A stretch of 6,291 bases of DNA. It comes from Pseudomonadota bacterium. GTDB lineage: Bacteria; Pseudomonadota; Gammaproteobacteria; Burkholderiales; Thiobacillaceae. The stretch spans positions 4,431 through 10,721 of the forward strand of contig JAKBJA010000004.1 in the NCBI GenBank assembly GCA_021836225.1, written 5' to 3'. Positions within the stretch are counted from its first letter, which is position 1; every line of letters starts with the position of its first letter. This document shows, one piece after another, positions 1-4,030 of this stretch. The position numbers and the translations under genes are program-made. The notes under the pieces are model-generated. The model made no database searches. It was not told the DNA's origin and worked only from the letters and a program-made list of their open reading frames with translations.

Positions 1-217
1 TCTTCAGACGCCCGAGCAGGGTGTATTCCTGCTCGTAGACGCGACGCAACGGTTCCACCTTGTGGATCGGCGTGTACTTGGGATCGCCGGTTTCGGTGTA
101 GAACAGGCAGGCTTCGGCGCACAGGCCGCAGTGCACGCAGCTTTCGAAATAGCTGGCGATGGGGGCGTCGATGACTTCCTTCAGGGCGTGGATGCCCTTT
201 TCCAGTGAGGCGCTCAT
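1..217 (-). CDS. isp2: Isp2, HdrD/DsrK-like iron-sulfur protein of an Isp-type [NiFe] hydrogenase (5' part only)
   Basis: Only the first 72 codons are in the window; the gene runs off the left edge. The ATG at 217 follows a strong AGGAGGG at 224-230. The N-terminus has a classical [4Fe-4S] motif: C27, C30, C33 and C37 (CVHCGLC, then EAC), as at the start of HdrD, DsrK and Isp2 proteins. It lies 106 bp downstream of isp1, in the established order small subunit - isp1 - isp2 - large subunit. By family knowledge Isp2 is a cytoplasmic-side FeS protein with CCG domains. It pairs with the cytochrome b Isp1 and is thought to link H2 oxidation to quinone or thiol/disulfide chemistry. The CCG domains would lie outside the window, so an HdrC-like protein or a general FeS dehydrogenase subunit cannot be excluded from this fragment alone. 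Context makes Isp2 the best call. Confidence 0.8.
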   Translation of the reverse strand, partial: MSASLEKGIHALKEVIDAPIASYFESCVHCGLCAEACLFYTETGDPKYTPIHKVEPLRRVYEQEYTLLGRLK

Positions 218-294
218 ACCGCTCCCTCCTTGGCCTTCTGTGTTATTCCGAGGCTAGCGTGTCGGTCGTTGCCGGCATTCGCGGCCGGTCGCAT

Positions 295-309
295 CCCCGC
301 AAGGCGGGG
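295..309 (-). repeat. Small GC-rich hairpin between isp1 and isp2
   Basis: CCCCGC (295-300) and GCGGGG (304-309) form a perfect 6-bp stem with a 3-nt loop in the 106-bp isp1-isp2 spacer. No T-run follows it in the direction of transcription, so it is not a normal intrinsic terminator. It could stabilise a processed mRNA end or be neutral. I see no ORF in the rest of the spacer, only the isp2 ribosome binding site. Confidence 0.4.
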
Positions 310-323
310 CCCCTGCTTCCTGC

Positions 324-983
324 TCATACCGGCACCCCCCTCTGCGCGTTCGCTCTGCCGTTGTACCAGCGCGAGCCGAACAGCGTGAATGCATGGAACA
401 GCTTGGTGAAAGGCAGCACGATGAGCAGGATTTCCACCGAAAGGATGTGCAGCGCGAGCATCATGGTGTAGGGCAGCAGCAAATGCTGCACTGCCATCCA
501 GCCGGTCAGCACCGGCAGGAAGGTCACCACCCAGGTAAACCAGTCCTCGAAGGTACTGAGAAAGCGTTTGGCCGGCTTGTTGATTCGATCCACCAGCACC
601 ACCACCATCGCCGCCATTGTCACCACCGCTGCCAGGTCGATGAACTGCGAAGGCAGCCCGGGCCACGACAGGCCGGTGAGGTTCTTGACCAGCAGAATGT
701 GCGGCGCGAATCCGAACACGACAATGGCCAGCCCGACGTGGAAGATGTAGCCGCCGATGTAGCTCACCGGCGAGCGCTTCAGCATGCCAGGCGGCGGCAG
801 CGACCGGCGGAACACGGTATGCAGGCCGGATGCACCGGCAGCGTGCCGCGGCGCGGCGAGGTCCTTCTTGCGGCCCAGTGAGTAGATTTCGAACAGGCGC
901 CACACCACCCCCAGCAGGAAAATCCCCACCGCGATATCGAGGCCGGGACCGCGCACCCAGGTCAGAACTTGCAGCTCGTTCAT
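324..983 (-). CDS. isp1: Isp1, membrane b-type cytochrome subunit of an Isp-type [NiFe] hydrogenase (NarI/DsrM-like)
   Basis: A 219-aa integral membrane protein with about five hydrophobic segments at roughly residues 15-37, 73-98, 112-132, 148-170 and 173-201. It resembles the NarI/DsrM/HdrE family of cytochrome b gamma subunits. Histidines H82 (FHVG), H95, H167, H179 (LHIL) and H197 (FHAF) sit in or beside these segments and are candidate axial haem b ligands. It should pass electrons between the periplasm-facing hydrogenase dimer and Isp2 or the quinone pool. The start at 983 is supported by a Shine-Dalgarno CGGAGG seven bases upstream. That site lies inside the terminal repeat of an inserted element. 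The gene is 275 bp downstream of the small subunit gene, a wide gap for this operon, and 106 bp upstream of isp2. Identification as Isp1 rather than another NarI-like protein rests on neighbours. Confidence 0.85.
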   Translation of the reverse strand: MNELQVLTWVRGPGLDIAVGIFLLGVVWRLFEIYSLGRKKDLAAPRHAAGASGLHTVFRRSLPPPGMLKRSPVSYIGGYIFHVGLAIVVFGFAPHILLVKNLTGLSWPGLPSQFIDLAAVVTMAAMVVVLVDRINKPAKRFLSTFEDWFTWVVTFLPVLTGWMAVQHLLLPYTMMLALHILSVEILLIVLPFTKLFHAFTLFGSRWYNGRANAQRGVPV

Positions 984-988
984 CTAGA

Positions 989-1012
989 AACCTCCGATTG
1001 CTTTATCCGTGG
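989..1012 (+). repeat. Left terminal inverted repeat arm of the intergenic element
   Basis: The arm begins AACCTCCGATTG and ends TTTATCCGTGG. It matches the reverse complement of 1232-1255 at 22 of 24 bases. Both differences are transitions, read as G-U pairs in a plus-strand RNA and A-C mismatches in the operon mRNA. It includes the isp1 Shine-Dalgarno sequence. Confidence 0.85.
991..996 (-). promoter_or_regulatory. isp1 ribosome binding site located inside a terminal inverted repeat
   Basis: On the minus strand CGGAGG lies 7 nt before the isp1 ATG. It is part of the left arm (989-1012) of the inverted repeat. In the transcript the complementary arm (1232-1255), made first, carries CCTCCG and could pair with it, hiding the site. 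The position and complementarity are seen directly; control of translation is inference. Confidence 0.6.
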
Positions 1013-1021
1013 CCGCGGCGC

Positions 1022-1111
1022 GGCTTTCCGGGATGGGATGCGCGAAGCGCCGCGCAGCAAATGGCAACCCCCTTTGCAAGCGGCGTGACAAAGCAGACCG
1101 CCCGGAAAGCC
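1022..1111. repeat. Internal hairpin A of the element
   Basis: GGCTTTCCGGG (1022-1032) is perfectly complementary to CCCGGAAAGCC (1101-1111). Nested inside are GCGCCGC (1047-1053) with GCGGCGT (1080-1086; six pairs plus one wobble on the plus strand) and GCAAA (1057-1061) with TTTGC (1073-1077). Together they make one long imperfect hairpin with an 11-nt apical loop. Confidence 0.7.
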
Positions 1112-1123
1112 TCGCCCCAAAGG

Positions 1124-1226
1124 GTTTGCACGAAAAATGCCCATCTGCGGCGTTGCGCTCCTCGGCTTCGTATGCTCGATACGACCATCGTCGCGCGCCT
1201 TGCAGCTGAGCATTTTTCGTGTAAAC
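1124..1226. repeat. Internal hairpin B of the element
   Basis: A 17-nt arm (1124-1140, containing GCACGAAAAATGC) pairs with 1210-1226 at 16 of 17 positions. Further in, CTGC (1145-1148) pairs with GCAG (1202-1205), GGCG (1149-1152) with CGCC (1196-1199), and at the tip TCGTAT (1168-1173) with ATACGA (1179-1184) around a 5-nt loop. This is a nearly continuous hairpin of about 100 nt. The style (A-run arm, GC-rich middle, short tip) is like palindromic intergenic repeats of proteobacteria. Confidence 0.75.
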
Positions 1227-1231
1227 GCGGT

Positions 1232-1255
1232 CCATGGATAAAGTAATCGGAGGTT
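1232..1255 (-). repeat. Right terminal inverted repeat arm of the intergenic element
   Basis: Partner of 989-1012. It starts CCATGGATAAAG and ends only 3 bp from the small-subunit stop codon (1259-1261). In the operon mRNA this arm is transcribed first and offers a CCUCCG stretch complementary to the isp1 Shine-Dalgarno sequence. Confidence 0.85.
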
Positions 1256-1258
1256 CCA

Positions 1259-2338
1259 TTATTTCTCCAGGTCGGCCAGCGTGATGGTCTGGTGTGCCGA
1301 TTTGGCAGCGCCCTTCTTGGCACGGTTGGCGAAGCTGACCGCCACTCCTGTGCCCGCGCCCACCACGGCAGCGGCGGCGCCAATCTTGAGCGGGTCGGCC
1401 GGCACCGACAACGCCTTGTAAAAGCCACCTGCGTCCCAGAAATCCGGTTCGGAACAGCCGAGGCAGCCATGCCCGGATTCCACTGGCCACGACGTGCCAC
1501 CGTTCCATTTCACCGTGGCGCAGGCGTTGTAGGTGACCGGGCCCTTGCAGCCGAGCTCGAACAGGCACCAGCCCATGCGCGCGCCCTCGTCGTCGAAGGT
1601 CTTGGCGAACTTGCCCTGGTCGTAGAACGGCCGGCGGTAGCAGCGGTCGTGGATGGTTTCGCCGAAGAAAGCCTTGGGCCGCCCCTTGGCGTCAAGTTCC
1701 GGCAGGCTGCCGAAGGTAAGGTAGTGCGCCAGCACCCCGGTCATCACCACCGGGATAGGCGGGCAGCCGGGGATGTTGACGATGGGCTTGTCCTTGACGA
1801 TGTCGGACACCGACACCGCGCCGGTCGGGTTCGGGTTGGCTTTCGGGATGCCGCCGTAGGAGGCGCAGGAACCCATGGCGACGATGGCAACGGCACCCTC
1901 GGCGGCCTCTTTCAGAATGTCTACATTGGAGCGGCCACCGATGCAGGAGTAGGCGCCGTCCACGCCCAGCGGAATCGAGCCGTCGACGATCAGCAGATAC
2001 TTGCCCGCGTTCGCCTTCATTGCGGCGTGCCGGGCTTCCTCGGCCTGGTGGCCGGCCGCCGCCATCAGCGTCTCCTGATAGTCGAGCGAGATCATGTCGA
2101 AGATCATGCCTTCCAGCGTGGGCGAGTGCGAACGCGTGATCGACTCGGTGCAGCCAGTGCATTCCTGAAACGGCAGCCAGATCACCGATGGCCGTCGCGC
2201 TGCGGCCATCGCTTCGGCCATGGCCCGTCCGGCCGACGGCGGCAGCGCCATCATCGAGGCCAGCGTGGCGCAATACTTCAAGAAGGTACGGCGGGTAACG
2301 CCTTGCCGCGCGAGTGTGTCGATCAACGGACCCTGCAT
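1259..2338 (-). CDS. hynS: [NiFe] hydrogenase small subunit, Tat-exported, membrane-anchored (HynS/HydS, Isp type)
   Basis: This 359-aa protein carries the electron relay of the hydrogenase and partners the large subunit expected beyond the left edge. A Tat signal (TRRTFLK, residues 15-21) is followed by a weakly hydrophobic stretch and an alanine-rich region to about residue 47, giving export of the folded dimer. Cluster ligands by family pattern are: proximal [4Fe-4S] C60, C63 (ECTGC), C158 and C192; distal [4Fe-4S] H230, C233, C258 and C264; medial [3Fe-4S] C273, C292 and C295, with P285 in place of a fourth cysteine. The proximal site lacks the two extra cysteines of oxygen-tolerant enzymes: it has ECTGC, not ECTCC, and CASYGG, not CASWGC. 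A hydrophobic segment at about 319-338 is the usual C-terminal membrane anchor. The start at 2338 is supported by AGGAGG 8 nt upstream. It follows the hupH-like gene by 56 bp. Confidence 0.95.
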   Translation of the reverse strand: MQGPLIDTLARQGVTRRTFLKYCATLASMMALPPSAGRAMAEAMAAARRPSVIWLPFQECTGCTESITRSHSPTLEGMIFDMISLDYQETLMAAAGHQAEEARHAAMKANAGKYLLIVDGSIPLGVDGAYSCIGGRSNVDILKEAAEGAVAIVAMGSCASYGGIPKANPNPTGAVSVSDIVKDKPIVNIPGCPPIPVVMTGVLAHYLTFGSLPELDAKGRPKAFFGETIHDRCYRRPFYDQGKFAKTFDDEGARMGWCLFELGCKGPVTYNACATVKWNGGTSWPVESGHGCLGCSEPDFWDAGGFYKALSVPADPLKIGAAAAVVGAGTGVAVSFANRAKKGAAKSAHQTITLADLEK

Positions 2339-2346
2339 GATGCTTG

Positions 2347-2352
2347 CCTCCT
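2347..2352 (-). promoter_or_regulatory. hynS ribosome binding site
   Basis: AGGAGG on the minus strand, 8 nt before the ATG at 2338. It fixes that start, which also gives a complete Tat signal peptide. The rest of the 56-bp spacer to the hupH-like gene shows no clear promoter or terminator. Confidence 0.75.
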
Positions 2353-2394
2353 GACTAAAACACCTGATCCAAAACGAATGACGCTCAACTCACC

Positions 2395-2814
2395 TTAGAG
2401 ATCGGAAATCATTAACTCAAGGGATTCCAGCCCGATGGCCACATCCTGGGGGTGCGCCTTCACCAGTTCGGGCACGAATGCCACCTCGATGAACTGCGAA
2501 GTAACCGCGCCCTGCTCGTTGTGATGCGTCACCCACCAGACGCCGGGACAGGCCGTTTCGTTCAGCGTGGATTCGCCGTTGGCCTGCAAGGTAACGGCTA
2601 TCTCGCCCTCACCCAGTTTTTCGCGCAACCACGCCAGATCGGCGGGGGTCAGCGGCAAGGCGCCAAGGTCAATGGCAGCGGCTTCACCGGTATCCAGCAG
2701 ACGTTTCACCAACTCAACCAGTTCACGCAGCAGCGGCGGCGCATTGCCGGTCAGGCCGGCTTCTTCGCCCGATGGCTGATTGATGACGTGTATGGGGATG
2801 GCGTCAAGCGACAT
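2395..2814 (-). CDS. Short HupH/HyaF/HoxQ-family hydrogenase expression protein (C-terminal domain only)
   Basis: A 139-aa protein if started at the ATG at 2814 (N-terminus MSLDAIPIHVI). The body matches my memory of the HupH/HyaF C-terminal domain: ELVELVKRLLDTGE, then LGALPLTPADLAWLREKLGEGE, then NGESTLNETACPGVWWVTH and SQFIEVAFVPELVKAHP. Family members such as HyaF, HupH and HoxQ are usually about 280 aa and act as chaperone-like factors for small-subunit maturation; this protein is about half that size. The frame is open upstream to 2910, but that extension lies wholly within the protease gene and reads as proline/serine-rich non-family sequence. The 2814 start overlaps the protease stop by 11 nt, suggesting translational coupling; its Shine-Dalgarno is weak. 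The gene directly precedes the small subunit, its likely client. Role is by family inference. Confidence 0.8.
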   Translation of the reverse strand: MSLDAIPIHVINQPSGEEAGLTGNAPPLLRELVELVKRLLDTGEAAAIDLGALPLTPADLAWLREKLGEGEIAVTLQANGESTLNETACPGVWWVTHHNEQGAVTSQFIEVAFVPELVKAHPQDVAIGLESLELMISDL

Positions 2815-3283
2815 GCTGCCATTCCCGGATTTGTTCGACGATCGCCGCACAGGCGGGGGGGATGGCAGCAGCAACGGCCGGGGTGGGGAATTCGCCCCAG
2901 TCGATGACATCGGGCTGGATCGCCAGCATCGCCCGCTTTTCGGGCCAGTGCCCGGCCAACAGGGCGATGGCGCGCAAATCGGTCAGACCCACTTCGTGCA
3001 CCGTGGCCTTGCGGTTGCTCATCAGGAATGCGTCCATGTCCTCCCCTTTCAGCAAGGTCCATTCGCCCGGTTTTGTTTTGATATTGGCGGCGTCGACGAC
3101 AATCAGCGCATCGGCATCCTCGATCGGCCCCGCCAGGGTGAAAGAAAGTGTACCGCCATCGAGCAGGGTCACATCAGGCCAGTTCGCCAACTCGGGTTCG
3201 AGCGCCTGCAGCACATGAATGCCTATGCCTTCGTCGGTAAGCAGGGTGTTGCCGATGCCGAGCACAAGCGTTTTTGTTTTCAT
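2804..3283 (-). CDS. hyaD: [NiFe] hydrogenase maturation protease (HyaD/HupD/HynD family)
   Basis: This 159-aa protein has the family's normal length. The N-terminus LVLGIGNTLLTDEGIGIHV is the hallmark of nickel-recognising hydrogenase endopeptidases. The expected nickel ligands are present: E18 (TDEG), D64 (VVDAA) and H96 (VHEVGLTDL). By family knowledge it cuts the C-terminal peptide from the large subunit after nickel insertion, closing the active site in the cytoplasm. It is the first gene of the leftward train, before the structural genes, whereas protease genes more often follow the large subunit. The ATG at 3283 has no clear Shine-Dalgarno, and the bases before it are AT-rich. It overlaps the hupH-like gene by 11 nt. 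The target large subunit is outside the window, so pairing with it is inferred from the operon. Confidence 0.93.
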   Translation of the reverse strand: MKTKTLVLGIGNTLLTDEGIGIHVLQALEPELANWPDVTLLDGGTLSFTLAGPIEDADALIVVDAANIKTKPGEWTLLKGEDMDAFLMSNRKATVHEVGLTDLRAIALLAGHWPEKRAMLAIQPDVIDWGEFPTPAVAAAIPPACAAIVEQIREWQHVA

Positions 3284-3289
3284 CGTTTC

Positions 3290-3318
3290 AATCTATCAGC
3301 ACAGTGCTCGAATAACAA
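3290..3318 (-). promoter_or_regulatory. Candidate promoter for the protease-led operon, with a palindrome in its spacer
   Basis: On the minus strand TTGTTA (3318-3313), a 17-nt spacer and TAGATT (3295-3290) each match the sigma-70 boxes at 4 of 6 positions. The perfect dyad AGCAC-A-GTGCT (3298-3308) sits in the spacer. The -10 box ends only 6 nt before the ATG at 3283, so transcription would start near the ATG, a leaderless message. That fits the missing Shine-Dalgarno, but the match may be chance. Confidence 0.3.
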
Positions 3319-3340
3319 CCAAGTAATTCATTCAAGCTTC

Positions 3341-3407
3341 TGATTCTTAATCACAATTCTGTAATATACGAATTCAGCACCTCGTCATCCAATCACATAT
3401 ACTGATT
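3341..3407. promoter_or_regulatory. Two TGATT/AATCA dyads, candidate operators
   Basis: TGATT (3341-3345) and AATCA (3349-3353) form an inverted pair with a 3-nt gap. AATCA (3391-3395) and TGATT (3403-3407) form a second, everted pair with a 7-nt gap over the TATACT box. The first resembles an FNR/CRP-type core but the spacing is wrong for TTGAT-N4-ATCAA. The two AATCACA copies are 42 bp apart, about four helical turns. Regulator unknown. Confidence 0.3.
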
Positions 3408-3432
3408 TCTGAGTTGTTTTTGGTTGCCGCCC

Positions 3433-3663
3433 ATGTGTCTCGCCATTCCCATGCTGATCGAATCGATCGATGGCTTCACCGCCCGCTGCCAGGCCAAGGG
3501 CGTATGGCGCGACGTGAGCCTGTTCATGATGCAGGACGAGCCCCCGGTCGTGGGCGACTTCGTCATGGTGCACGTCGGCTACGCCATTCAGAAAATTGCC
3601 GAATCCGATGCCCGCACCACCTGGGAACTGCTCGACCAGATTCTGGAGGAAAGCGGTGCATGA
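3433..3663 (+). CDS. hypC: HypC, hydrogenase maturation chaperone
   Basis: A 76-aa HypC/HupF-family protein of normal length. It starts MCLAIP; after removal of Met, C2 is the conserved cysteine that holds the Fe(CN)2CO unit together with HypD and contacts the immature large subunit. The conserved segment VGDFVMVHVGYAIQKI includes H47. The ATG at 3433 is chosen because the MCLAIP start is invariant in the family; a TTG nine bases upstream would add three residues and displace the essential cysteine. No strong Shine-Dalgarno is visible. It leads the rightward hyp train, and its last 8 nt overlap hypA. Confidence 0.96.
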   Translation: MCLAIPMLIESIDGFTARCQAKGVWRDVSLFMMQDEPPVVGDFVMVHVGYAIQKIAESDARTTWELLDQILEESGA

Positions 3664-4030
3664 ACTGGCTGTCGCCCAGGCACTCGTCGAACAGGTGGAT
3701 GCCGTGATCGATCAGCATCAGGCGAACAGTGCCACCGCCATTCGCGTGCGCATCGGCCCGCTGGCCGGTGTGGTGCCCGACCTCCTGGCAACCGCCTTCC
3801 CGCTTGCCGCTGCCGGCAGCCGCATGGAGCATGCCGAACTCGAATTCACCCACGCGCCGATTCGGGTGCATTGCCAGACCTGCGGCGCCGAGACCGAGGC
3901 CGCGATGAACCGCCTGATTTGCGGCGCCTGCGGCGACTGGCACACCCAGGTCATCAGCGGAGATGAACTGCTGCTCGAAAGCGTCGAACTCGAAACCACC
4001 CCTACCCTGGCCCCATCAAAACATGTGTGA
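3656..4030 (+). CDS. hypA: HypA, nickel-delivery metallochaperone
   Basis: A 124-aa HypA with a GTG start at 3656. The start is fixed by the invariant MHE N-terminus (H2 is a nickel ligand) and by GGAGGA at 3645-3650 inside hypC. The zinc site is two CxxC pairs, C73/C76 (CQTC) and C89/C92 (CGAC), at the usual positions. By family knowledge HypA works with HypB to insert nickel into the large subunit in the cytoplasm. It overlaps hypC by 8 nt (GTGCATGA) and hypB by 8 nt (ATGTGTGA). The frame is open upstream of the GTG, but that part is hypC in another frame. Members of this family can also serve urease; the neighbours point to hydrogenase. Confidence 0.95.
   Translation: MHELAVAQALVEQVDAVIDQHQANSATAIRVRIGPLAGVVPDLLATAFPLAAAGSRMEHAELEFTHAPIRVHCQTCGAETEAAMNRLICGACGDWHTQVISGDELLLESVELETTPTLAPSKHV

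Larger units (their letters stand above)
987..1257. mobile_element. MITE-like or palindromic intergenic element with 24-bp terminal inverted repeats, folding as a three-way junction
   Basis: The spacer between the small-subunit gene and isp1 is almost wholly occupied by this element. Its arms at 989-1012 and 1232-1255 are complementary at 22 of 24 positions. The pairing extends inward to about 1018/1226 with a one-base bulge and outward to 987/1257. Inside are two independent hairpins, 1022-1111 and 1124-1226. The size, terminal repeats, lack of a transposase and position in a tight operon suggest a MITE or a large palindromic repeat. The outer ends (GAAACCTCC / GGAACCTCC read inward) recall IS5-family-type ends, but this is a memory-based impression. 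I do not see a convincing target-site duplication. A structured RNA element is the alternative. Two short frames on the minus strand cross it but look non-coding. Confidence 0.65.
3284..3432. promoter_or_regulatory. Divergent control region between the protease-led and hypC-led trains
   Basis: A 149-bp gap, clearly richer in A and T than the genes beside it, separates the two diverging gene trains and must hold promoters for at least the hyp side. I see no ORF, RNA gene or terminator here. I do not find a good sigma-54 motif (TGGCAC-N5-TTGC). Candidate -10 boxes on the plus strand are TAATAT with an upstream TG (3362-3367) and TATACT (3398-3403), both with poor -35 matches. Candidate operators are listed separately. 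Confidence 0.6.

Noticed and set aside
214..903. A 229-codon minus-strand frame overlapping isp1 and the start of isp2
   Set aside because: Arg/His/Ala-rich and without family features; isp1 in the neighbouring frame has membrane segments and a good ribosome binding site.
1124..1226. Intrinsic terminator after hynS
   Set aside because: The stem is very long and the A/T runs are inside the arms rather than trailing; terminating here would leave isp1/isp2/large subunit without an evident promoter.
984..1235. An 83-codon minus-strand frame filling the element, whose TAG stop directly abuts the isp1 ATG
   Set aside because: It lies entirely on inverted repeats, is Arg/Ala-rich with no domain I recognise, has no Shine-Dalgarno before its ATG, and its frame continues back into hynS. 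Most likely a by-product of the repeat sequence, though the TAGATG junction is noted.
987..1257. CRISPR array or tRNA-like gene in the hynS-isp1 spacer
   Set aside because: There are no regularly spaced direct repeats, and the fold is two long hairpins rather than a tRNA cloverleaf with its conserved loops.
1292..2398. A 368-codon open frame on the plus strand, antisense to hynS
   Set aside because: A typical shadow of a GC-rich gene: His/Arg/Gly-rich, no recognisable motif, while the opposite strand encodes an unmistakable hydrogenase small subunit.
2815..2910. N-terminal extension of the HupH-like protein to 2910
   Set aside because: The extra 32 residues are Pro/Ser-rich and lie wholly within the protease gene; the ATG at 2814 gives a short coupled overlap and a family-like start.
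3341..3353. FNR binding site
   Set aside because: The TGAT and ATCA cores are separated by 5 nt, not 4, and the outer T/A bases are missing. Kept only as an unassigned dyad.
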